26,930 nucleotides of DNA, from positions 1-26,930 of the forward strand of contig CAJOPV010000204.1 in the NCBI GenBank assembly GCA_905236495.1, given 5' to 3'. The translations under genes were made by a program, and so were the position numbers. The stretch is from an uncultured Christensenellaceae bacterium. Its GTDB lineage: Bacteria > Bacillota > Clostridia > Christensenellales > Aristaeellaceae. A model generated the notes under the pieces. The model was not told the origin of the DNA. It saw only the letters and a program-made list of their open reading frames with translations, and did no database searches. Below are positions 1 through 6,006 of this stretch, piece after piece (positions within the stretch are counted from its first letter, which is position 1; each line of letters begins with the position of its first letter).

Positions 1-1
1 C

Positions 2-892
2 ATAATCGGCCGCGAAGGCAGGAACATCCGCGCCCTCGAGACCGCTACCGGCGTGGACCTGATAATCGACGACACCCCCGAAGCCGTGATCATCTCCGGT
101 TTCGATCCCGTAAGGCGCGAGATCGCCCGCGTGGCGCTGGAAAAGCTGATCATGGACGGGCGCATCCACCCGGCCCGCATCGAGGAATGCGTGGAAAAGG
201 CCAAGAAGGAAGTGGATAACCAGATCCGGGAGGCCGGGGAGCAGGCTGTATTTGAAACGGGCCAGCATGGCATCCATCCCGAACTGGTGAAGCTGCTGGG
301 CCGGATGAAGTTCCGCACCAGCTACGGGCAAAACGTGCTCAAGCACTCCATTGAGGTGAGCCACCTGGCGGGCCTGATGGCGGCGGAATTGGGCGCGGAC
401 GTGGCCCTTGCCAAGCGGGCGGGCCTTTTGCACGATATCGGCAAGGCCGTCGATCACGAGCAGGAGGGCACCCACGTATCCCTGGGCGGCGAGCTGGCCC
501 GGAAATACAACGAGAGCCCGGATGTGATCCACGCCATCCTGGCCCACCACAACGACGTGGAGCCCCAGACGGTGGAAGCCGTGCTGGTGCAGGCCGCGGA
601 CGCCATCAGCGCCGCCCGGCCCGGCGCCCGCCGCGAATCCCTGGAGAATTACATCAAGCGCCTCACCAAGCTGGAGGAGATCGCCAATTCCTTCAAGGGC
701 GTGGAGAAGTGCTTCGCCATCCAGTCCGGCCGGGAAGTGCGCATCATGGTGAAGCCCGAGGATGTCACCGACGAGGGCACCAAGGTGCTGGCGAAGGAAA
801 TCGCCAAGCGCATCGAAAAGGAAATGGAATATCCCGGTCAGATCCGCGTGAACGTGATCCGGGAAACCCGCAGCACGGAATACGCCAAATAA
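2..892 (+). CDS. rny: Ribonuclease Y, C-terminal part (5' truncated by window edge)
   Basis: RNase Y is the membrane-anchored endoribonuclease that starts mRNA decay in many Firmicutes. The reading frame is open from base 2, so the N-terminal membrane anchor and coiled coil lie outside the window. The visible part begins inside the KH RNA-binding domain (IIGREGRNIRALE) and continues into the HD phosphohydrolase domain, with HSIEVSHLAG and the metal-binding LLHDIGKA motif, then AHHND. It ends with the family's usual VIRETRSTEYAK tail. The GTG at 53 is an internal codon and not the start. The gene ends before a clear terminator at 910-936. The identification is secure from the motif order and the C-terminus. 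Confidence 0.96.
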   Translation: MIGREGRNIRALETATGVDLIIDDTPEAVIISGFDPVRREIARVALEKLIMDGRIHPARIEECVEKAKKEVDNQIREAGEQAVFETGQHGIHPELVKLLGRMKFRTSYGQNVLKHSIEVSHLAGLMAAELGADVALAKRAGLLHDIGKAVDHEQEGTHVSLGGELARKYNESPDVIHAILAHHNDVEPQTVEAVLVQAADAISAARPGARRESLENYIKRLTKLEEIANSFKGVEKCFAIQSGREVRIMVKPEDVTDEGTKVLAKEIAKRIEKEMEYPGQIRVNVIRETRSTEYAK

Positions 893-909
893 CTGAAAAC
901 AAGTCAAAT

Positions 910-936
910 GCCGCCAGAGCGATCCGGCGGCTTTTT
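910..936 (+). terminator. Rho-independent terminator of rny
   Basis: GCCGCC (910-915) pairs with GGCGGC (926-931) across a 10-base loop and is followed directly by a T run. It starts 18 bases after the rny stop codon. Confidence 0.85.
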
Positions 937-1116
937 CATGCTGAAAAACGGCCTGTATCGAAAAATGAAAACAGCGTGCTCATAGGATTATCCATGACGT
1001 TGGCAAGCTGGCATCACGTTTCGATGCCGACGCTTTTGCTGCCTGTCTCAATCATGGAGAAGTGGGCACGACCGATGCTTAAAAGCCCACGCTATACCTC
1101 CTGTGAATAGGCAGAT

Positions 1117-1153
1117 AAGAAAAGGAGAGCGCACCGCGTTCGGTATGCTCTCC
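1117..1153 (-). terminator. Probable terminator downstream of tgt
   Basis: GGAGAGC (1124-1130) pairs with GCTCTCC (1147-1153), and ACCG (1133-1136) pairs with CGGT (1141-1144) over a CGTT loop. Read on the minus strand, the hairpin is followed by TTTTCTTATC. It is about 215 bases past the tgt stop, and no closer hairpin has a T tract. The same 3' arm can pair instead with 1198-1209. Confidence 0.55.
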
Positions 1154-1312
1154 TGAGACACACGGCAGCGCGTTGGCAAGGCCGGATTCGGCTGCAAGCG
1201 GTGCGCTCCCTGTCCCGGTAATCAGGTTGCCCATTCTCTCCTCAATTATGCGGGGAAATTGCTGAAAAGAAAAATCAGTTTGTTCCAATTGGTTTTCTCG
1301 GAAAGGGGTCTG

Positions 1313-1352
1313 GGGGAAACCGCTCTTTTGCCTCAAAAGAGTGGTTTTCCCC
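1313..1352. repeat. REP-like hairpin, copy A
   Basis: GGGGAAACCGCTCTTTTG (1313-1330) pairs with 1334-1352 over a CCT loop, giving about 18 pairs with one bulged T. The left flank (CTCGGAAAGGGGTCTGGGGGAA) can be aligned with the flank of the hairpin at 11966-12009, so the two look like copies of one element and not independent terminators. It sits 15 bases past the tgt stop and has no T tract on either strand. Confidence 0.6.
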
Positions 1353-1367
1353 GGCTGTCTCATGTTC

Positions 1368-2495
1368 CTAAAAATTCCTGGTCATATCGTATTTTTCGTA
1401 GAATTCCTTCCGATAGTCCAGGAAGCGGTCCTGGGCGATGGCTTCCCGTATTTCTTCCATCATGCGGATGAGGAAGCGCAGGTTGTGGATGGAGGTGAGG
1501 CGCCCGCCGGTGATCTCCTCCGCCTTGAGCAGGTGGCGGATATAGGCCCGGGAAAAATGCCGGCAGGCGTAGCAGTCGCAGCCCTCCTCAATGGGGGCAA
1601 AATCGTGGGCGCAGGCGGCGTTGCGCACAACCAACCGACCGCGCCTGGTAAAGCAGGTGCCGTTCCGGGCGATGCGGGTCGCCAAAACGCAATCGAACAT
1701 ATCGATGCCTCGGAGGATGCCCTCCAGGAAGCAATCCGGCGTGCCCACGCCCATGAGGTAGCGGGGCTTTTCCTTGGGCATGTAGGGCTCGATCTTTTCC
1801 AGCATTTCGTACATGACGGGCTTGGGCTCGCCCACCGAAAGGCCGCCGATGCCGTAGCCGGGGAAATCCATATCCGCTAACGTCTTGGCGGACTCGATGC
1901 GCAGGTCCTCGTAGAACGCGCCCTGCACGATGCCGAACAGCGCCTGATCGGATCGGGTATGATGCTTTTTGCAGCGCTCCGCCCAGCGGTGAGTGCGGTG
2001 CATGGCCTCCTCCGCGGTCCGATGGTCGCAGGGATAGGGGGAGCATACGTCGAAGGCCATGGCGATATCGCTGCCCAGGGCTTCCTGGATATCCATGGAG
2101 ATTTCGGGGGAAATGAATTGCTTGCTGCCGTCCAGATGACTGCGGAAGGCGGCGCCTTCCTCCGTGATCTTGCGAAGCTCCGAGAGGGAAAAGACCTGGA
2201 ACCCGCCGCTGTCGGTGAGAATTGGGTGGTGCCAGTCCATAAAATCATGCAATCCGCCAGCCTCCCGCACGATGCCCTCCCCGGGGCGCAGGTGCAGGTG
2301 ATAGGTGTTGGAGAGGATGATCTTGGCGTTTATTTCCTCCATTTCCCGGGGGGTCATGGCCTTCACGGTGGCCTGGGTGCCCACGGGCATGTAAATGGGG
2401 GTGGGGATGTCCCCGTGGGGCGTATGCAGAACGCCCAGCCGGGCCCCGGATTGCTTGCAGACGTGCAAAAGCTCAAAGGTGACAGGATTGCTCAT
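1368..2495 (-). CDS. tgt: tRNA-guanine transglycosylase (queuosine insertion)
   Basis: Tgt exchanges G34 in GUN-anticodon tRNAs for preQ1 (or queuine in some organisms). The 375-residue length is normal. Visible features are the general-base Asp95 in TDSGGFQ, nucleophile Asp268 in GIDMFDCV, and the zinc ligands Cys306, Cys308, Cys311 and His337. The base-recognition segment reads FDVCSPYP (148-155), whereas the bacterial norm is FDEC, so the Glu after Asp149 is replaced by Val. The 'VQGG' motif reads VQGAF here. The ATG is preceded by GAGGG. The start lies 12 bases after the stop of the upstream pseudouridine synthase, so the two are probably co-transcribed as a tRNA/rRNA modification unit. 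Confidence 0.95.
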   Translation of the reverse strand: MSNPVTFELLHVCKQSGARLGVLHTPHGDIPTPIYMPVGTQATVKAMTPREMEEINAKIILSNTYHLHLRPGEGIVREAGGLHDFMDWHHPILTDSGGFQVFSLSELRKITEEGAAFRSHLDGSKQFISPEISMDIQEALGSDIAMAFDVCSPYPCDHRTAEEAMHRTHRWAERCKKHHTRSDQALFGIVQGAFYEDLRIESAKTLADMDFPGYGIGGLSVGEPKPVMYEMLEKIEPYMPKEKPRYLMGVGTPDCFLEGILRGIDMFDCVLATRIARNGTCFTRRGRLVVRNAACAHDFAPIEEGCDCYACRHFSRAYIRHLLKAEEITGGRLTSIHNLRFLIRMMEEIREAIAQDRFLDYRKEFYEKYDMTRNF

Positions 2496-2507
2496 GGTGC
2501 CCTCGCC

Positions 2508-3239
2508 TTATTCTGTCCGTTCGATGACGGGCCTGATCTGGGGCCACACGGTTTCCAGGCCGCGAAGCTCCCGCTCAAAGAGCAGCCAGGGCTTTTCCTC
2601 CGGGACGGGAGCGATGAAGAGCATCTGCTCCTGGGTGATGGGGTGCGCGAAGGAGAGGCGCATGCCCCACAGGGCGATCTGTTCCCTGCCCTTGCCGTTG
2701 CCGTAGCGGTGATCGCCCCATAAGGGATGCCCCGCGTGCTGCATCTGCACCCGGATCTGGTGCGCCCGGCCCGTTTCTAACTGAATCGCCACCAGGCTGA
2801 GGCCGTCCCGCCGGGCTACGGTGCGTCCGTGAAGGATGGCCTCCTTGCCCTGAAGCTTTAAGTAGGAGGGCAGCACGGTGACAAGGTTCTTGTCCGGGTC
2901 CTTCGCCAGGTAATCCACATAGGAAAACTGATCCGGCGTTTCGCCCTCCACGATGGCGACGTATTGCCGGTTCAGCTCGTGCAGCCGCACCTGATCGCTC
3001 AGGCGGGAGGCAGCTTTGCTGGTGCGGGCAAAGACCAGCAGGCCCCCCACGGGCCGATCCATGCGGTGCACCAGGCCGATAAAGGCCTCGCCGGGTTTGT
3101 TGTAGGTTTCCTTCACGTAGGCCTTGACCTGGTCCAGCAGGTTATCGTCGCCGGTATCGTCCCCCTGGGTCAGCAGGTTCTGGGGCTTCACCGCCACGAT
3201 CACGTGATTGTCTTCGTAGAGAATGGTGGGCTTTTCCAT
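2508..3239 (-). CDS. RluA-family pseudouridine synthase (short form, no S4 domain)
   Basis: This enzyme isomerises specific uridines to pseudouridine in rRNA or tRNA. The protein has 243 residues. The catalytic Asp61 sits in VHRMDRPVGG, matching the RluA HRLDRxTSG motif. Further family motifs are ETGRAHQIRVQMQH and HPLWGDHRYG. There is no N-terminal S4 domain, unlike RluC/RluD. A longer frame begins at 3302, but the ATG at 3239 has GGAGG eight bases upstream and starts right at the conserved ILYEDNHVIVAVKP segment, so it is preferred. The GGCGGCA/TGCCGCC hairpin at 3256-3272 sits just upstream of the SD. The RNA target cannot be told from sequence. Confidence 0.9.
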   Translation of the reverse strand: MEKPTILYEDNHVIVAVKPQNLLTQGDDTGDDNLLDQVKAYVKETYNKPGEAFIGLVHRMDRPVGGLLVFARTSKAASRLSDQVRLHELNRQYVAIVEGETPDQFSYVDYLAKDPDKNLVTVLPSYLKLQGKEAILHGRTVARRDGLSLVAIQLETGRAHQIRVQMQHAGHPLWGDHRYGNGKGREQIALWGMRLSFAHPITQEQMLFIAPVPEEKPWLLFERELRGLETVWPQIRPVIERTE

Positions 3240-3255
3240 CAGATTACCTCCAGCG

Positions 3256-3272
3256 GGCGGCAGATTGCCGCC
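3256..3272. repeat. Short perfect hairpin next to a ribosome binding site
   Basis: GGCGGCA and TGCCGCC form a perfect 7-pair stem with a GAT loop. On the minus strand it ends four bases before the GGAGG of the pseudouridine synthase. Its core resembles the centre of the longer palindrome at 8170-8198, so it may be a decayed copy. Confidence 0.4.
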
Positions 3273-3342
3273 TCTGCATTCGCAGCACGGGCACACCCGC
3301 ATTTTTTTATCTTTTCCCCGAATCGGTTTTGGGAGAGGGCCC

Positions 3343-3365
3343 GGGAGGACCGCTTCGGTCTCCCC
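3343..3365. repeat. REP-like hairpin, copy C (short)
   Basis: GACCG/CGGTC with a CTT loop forms the core (3348-3360), extended by GGG/CCC after a mismatch. The left flank TTTTGGGAGAGGGCCCGGGAGG follows the same pattern as copies A and B. It lies immediately after the methyltransferase stop on the minus strand and could act as a weak terminator or RNA-stabilising hairpin, but no T tract follows. Confidence 0.4.
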
Positions 3366-3371
3366 TGAAAA

Positions 3372-4232
3372 CTACCGTTCCCTCATCCAGCGGCCCGTGG
3401 CCCCGCAGGGAAGGACGCCGCCGGAGCGAACGGGGAGGCACAGCTCCTCCGCATCGATTTCGCCGCCGAAGCGGGAAACGACGGTTTTCGCCAGGATGTT
3501 TTGCAATACCGCGGGCTGGAACCCGGTGGTGTAGCTGTTGATGAAGAAGAAGAGGGGCTCATCGGATAACGCCTGGGCGCAGGTGTCCGCAAGGCCATAC
3601 AGCTCGTTTTCCAGCTTCCATACCTCGCCGCTGGGCCCCCGTCCGTAGCTGGGCGGGTCCATCACGATGCCGTCGTAACGATTGCCCCGGCGTATCTCCC
3701 GGCGGACGAAGGCCAGGGCGTCCTCCACGATGAAGCGGAAGCTGGTCTCCGGCAGGCGGGATAATGCTCGGTTTTCCTTGGCCCAGAGCACCATGCCCTT
3801 GGCGGCATCGACGTGGGTCACGTGGGCCCCCGCCGCGGCGCAGGCCAGGGAGGCCCCGCCGGTGTAGGCAAACAGGTTCAGCACCTTGGCCCCCGGACGG
3901 TTTTTCAGAAGCTTCGCCATGGCGTCCCAGTTGGCGGATTGCTCCGGGAAAAGGCCGGTGTGCTTAAAGCCGGTGGGACGGACATAGAATTTTAGCTCGC
4001 CGTAGGAGATGACCCATTTTTCCGGCAGTGTTTTATGGAAATCCCATGTGCCGCCGCCCCGATCGCTGCGGAGATAGCGGGCGTGGGCCTTCTGCCATAG
4101 GCCCTCCTCCGTCCGGGGCCAGATCACCTGGGGATCGGGCCGGGCCAGGATATAATCCCCCCAGCGCTCCAGCTTCTCCCCGGAGCCGGTATCCAGCACC
4201 TGAAAATCCTTCCATCCGTCGGCTAAAAACAT
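3372..4232 (-). CDS. Class I SAM-dependent RNA methyltransferase (RlmI/RlmK-like)
   Basis: Probably a 23S rRNA methyltransferase of the COG1092 type. The 286-residue protein shows the SAM-binding motif I in VLNLFAYTGGASLACAAAG (about 133-151), the acidic motif II (HVDAAKGM), and the catalytic or binding motif IV VMDPPSYGRG. The C-terminal region has FFINSYTTG. A GTG seven codons upstream is possible, but the ATG at 4232 has AAAGGAG at correct spacing, so it is chosen. A strong promoter lies at 4266-4294. The gene leads a minus-strand set with the pseudouridine synthase (132-base gap) and tgt. The exact substrate is not readable. Confidence 0.87.
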   Translation of the reverse strand: MFLADGWKDFQVLDTGSGEKLERWGDYILARPDPQVIWPRTEEGLWQKAHARYLRSDRGGGTWDFHKTLPEKWVISYGELKFYVRPTGFKHTGLFPEQSANWDAMAKLLKNRPGAKVLNLFAYTGGASLACAAAGAHVTHVDAAKGMVLWAKENRALSRLPETSFRFIVEDALAFVRREIRRGNRYDGIVMDPPSYGRGPSGEVWKLENELYGLADTCAQALSDEPLFFFINSYTTGFQPAVLQNILAKTVVSRFGGEIDAEELCLPVRSGGVLPCGATGRWMRER

Positions 4233-4265
4233 GACGCATCTCCTTTGGCTCACAAGCCATTCATC

Positions 4266-4294
4266 ATTATAACATGCAAAAACCCGCCTTACAA
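4266..4294 (-). promoter_or_regulatory. Sigma-A promoter of the methyltransferase-rluA-tgt unit
   Basis: On the minus strand, TTGTAA (4294-4289) is separated by exactly 17 bases from a perfect TATAAT (4271-4266). The -35 box uses the loop and 3' arm of the lipase terminator hairpin, and the terminator's T run lies in the spacer. The predicted start is about 25-30 bases before the ATG at 4232. Confidence 0.8.
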
Positions 4295-4303
4295 GCGTAA
4301 GGC
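4278..4303 (-). terminator. Terminator of the lipase-like gene
   Basis: GCCTTAC (4286-4292) pairs perfectly with GTAAGGC (4297-4303) over an AAGC loop. On the minus strand it is followed by GGG and five T residues (4282-4278). It begins about ten bases past the gene's stop. Confidence 0.8.
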
Positions 4304-4313
4304 AGGCGCCTTT

Positions 4314-5801
4314 TTATGTTTTTCTGCGTCGGCTGCCGGCGGGACGGCGGAAGGCGGGCCGGGACGGCTGCCGATGCTTTCCGGGCCGCCGGGGATGGGC
4401 GGCGGAGATCGCCGGGCCGTGCCATAGCTGCTGCCGCAGGGCGGGCAGGCAATGGTTCACCGCGTACTGATAGGCCCCCTCGCCCAAGGCGGGATCGGCG
4501 CAGATCAGCTTGTGGGGCAGGGCCAGGGCCTGGCTCAGGGCCTTGCCGAAGGCCCGGGCTCCGAAGCGCTCCATGAGGGATTTGATCCGCAGACGCAGGG
4601 GAGCGATCCGGGCGTCGGCAGGGGCTGCGCCGCCGGTTGACAGGGCGTAGCCCCGGGCGGTTTTCTGGATCAGGGAACGCAGCACCGCGTCGATGCGGCC
4701 GTCCAGGGCGGTGAGCACCCGCTCGGGCAGCGCCTTTCCCAGTAAATGATTCAGTACGGAAACGGATTCCTCTCCGGGCAGATCCTCCAGCGCTTCCAGC
4801 AGGGCCTGCACCCACAGAAGGGCGGATGCGCTGTCCCGGATCAGATAGAGGGACAGCATCACCGAGCGAAAGACCGGGTCGCTCCATTGCCCCCGGTAGC
4901 AATTGCCCCGCATCCTGTCATCCGGCGTCGCCACCCGGCAGCGCCCCACATGCAGCCGGGCGCCCACCCGGGGGATCACATCGTCGGCGTTGATGATATG
5001 GAACAGGGGCAGGGCCATGAGATCGTTTTCCGGGCGCTCGTAAAACACGCTGGGGGAGGCGAAGCCGTAGCCGATGAGCTGCTGGCGCAAAAGCCCCTTC
5101 CGCACCGCCCGCCAGGCAAATAACTGCATCACCGCGCCGCCCTGGCTGTGCCCCGCCAGCCACAGGTGGAAGCGGCTGTCCGCCCGGCGGCATTCCAAAA
5201 GGATATCGGAAAGCGTCAGCTTTTCCTGGCCCAGGGCCCGGGCGGTATCGGGAAATACGATCTGGTCGCAGTTGCGCTCAAATTCCTCTGTCAACTGTAA
5301 AAAGCCCAGGTGCATGCCGCTTTCGTTCGCCAGGCGGAAATTGGATATCCAATCGAACACCCGCCTGCCCGTGCCCATAAAGCCGATGGCGATGAGATAG
5401 CGGCCTCCGGGAGCCGGGTGGGCCATCACCACCGCTTTGCAGGTATCGCTGCCCTCCCTTTGGCGAAGGGTGCCCAATAGCTGGGTCACCGGGTTCATGC
5501 GGCGGATGCGGGAACGGGCCATGCGCTGGTAATAATCGCTCATCACCGCGGAAAAGCCGCCCCCGGTGCCCCCGTTGGCGGAGGGACCGGTGAGCAGCGT
5601 ATTATCCGTCAGATAGGATAGATCGCCCCACCCCGCTTCCCGCCAGGCCGCCATATCCATATGGTAAGCGCTGGCAGCCAATTCCAGCGACAGCTCCGCC
5701 GCCCGGGCCGAAAACACGGGCTCCAGCAGGCCCCTTTCCTCCGCCCAGGGCATGCACAGCGGCGTCACATCCCCTAAATCACAGCGCGTATAAGCTCCCA
5801 T
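4314..5801 (-). CDS. Class 3 lipase-like alpha/beta hydrolase, cytoplasmic
   Basis: The 495-residue protein carries the lipase nucleophile elbow GHSQGG with Ser219. The following LFHIINADDVIPRVG segment supplies Asp273/274, and His284 in LHVG is a plausible third triad member, as in class 3 lipases and fungal-type Mbeg1-like hydrolases. No signal peptide is visible, so the enzyme should be cytoplasmic. About 210 residues after the catalytic region form an Arg/Ala/Leu-rich helical tail with no motif I recognise. The ATG at 5801 follows AAGGAGG with an 11-base gap. A frame open further upstream is AT-rich and lacks an SD. The substrate is unknown, and peptidase or acyltransferase activity cannot be excluded. 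Confidence 0.8.
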   Translation of the reverse strand: MGAYTRCDLGDVTPLCMPWAEERGLLEPVFSARAAELSLELAASAYHMDMAAWREAGWGDLSYLTDNTLLTGPSANGGTGGGFSAVMSDYYQRMARSRIRRMNPVTQLLGTLRQREGSDTCKAVVMAHPAPGGRYLIAIGFMGTGRRVFDWISNFRLANESGMHLGFLQLTEEFERNCDQIVFPDTARALGQEKLTLSDILLECRRADSRFHLWLAGHSQGGAVMQLFAWRAVRKGLLRQQLIGYGFASPSVFYERPENDLMALPLFHIINADDVIPRVGARLHVGRCRVATPDDRMRGNCYRGQWSDPVFRSVMLSLYLIRDSASALLWVQALLEALEDLPGEESVSVLNHLLGKALPERVLTALDGRIDAVLRSLIQKTARGYALSTGGAAPADARIAPLRLRIKSLMERFGARAFGKALSQALALPHKLICADPALGEGAYQYAVNHCLPALRQQLWHGPAISAAHPRRPGKHRQPSRPAFRRPAGSRRRKT

Positions 5802-5838
5802 GAAAGAAAGACCCTCCTTGTGGTTTCCACCGCCTCCT

Positions 5839-5867
5839 ATCATATCACATCCCTCTTTTCCGGGCAA
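5839..5867 (-). promoter_or_regulatory. Putative promoter of the lipase-like gene
   Basis: On the minus strand, TTGCCC (5867-5862) and TATGAT (5844-5839) are separated by 17 bases, about 40 bases before the start codon. The -10 box is good and the -35 box is moderate. Confidence 0.5.
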
Positions 5868-5917
5868 TGAACAAAGCAGAGAAATGACGGGCAAAAAAAG
5901 GGATGAAATATGTAAAT

Positions 5918-5934
5918 TGTAACAAATTCGTAAT
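5918..5934 (+). promoter_or_regulatory. Candidate WalR (YycF)-type box
   Basis: TGTAAC, five bases, CGTAAT. The known WalR box is TGTWAH-N5-TGTWAH, so only the first base of the second half differs. It ends six bases before the -35 box of the peptidoglycan-binding protein gene, which is a typical activator position. WalR controls peptidoglycan hydrolases in Firmicutes, which fits the gene. The match may also be chance in this AT-rich patch. Confidence 0.4.
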
Positions 5935-5939
5935 AATAG

Positions 5940-5968
5940 TTTACATTTTCGGAATAATAATATATAAT
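5940..5968 (+). promoter_or_regulatory. Sigma-A promoter of the peptidoglycan-binding SH3b protein
   Basis: TTTACA (5940-5945), 17 bases, TATAAT (5963-5968). The region just upstream is unusually AT-rich for this genome. The start codon is at 6007. Confidence 0.8.
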
Positions 5969-6006
5969 TATGACATGATTTGCACCGAAGCAAGGAGGCG
6001 TTCCCG

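Larger units (their letters stand above)
937..1367. other. Gene-free stretch between rny and tgt with structured elements
   Basis: No convincing gene lies here. Open frames on both strands lack an SD site and recognisable content. The stretch holds a hairpin with alternative 5' arms (1117-1209) and a long near-perfect hairpin (1313-1352) that belongs to a repeat family seen twice more in the window. Both fall between two converging genes, so at least one probably ends tgt transcription. Confidence 0.6.

Noticed and set aside
969..1085. Open frame reading RIIHDVGKLASRFDADAFAACL in the gap after rny, looking like the end of a broken gene
   Set aside because: No start codon, no SD and no family I can recognise. 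It is too short to support a pseudogene call.
1079..1363. 94-residue open frame on the minus strand after tgt
   Set aside because: It runs through two strong hairpins and has no SD. It is more likely a structured intergenic element than a protein.
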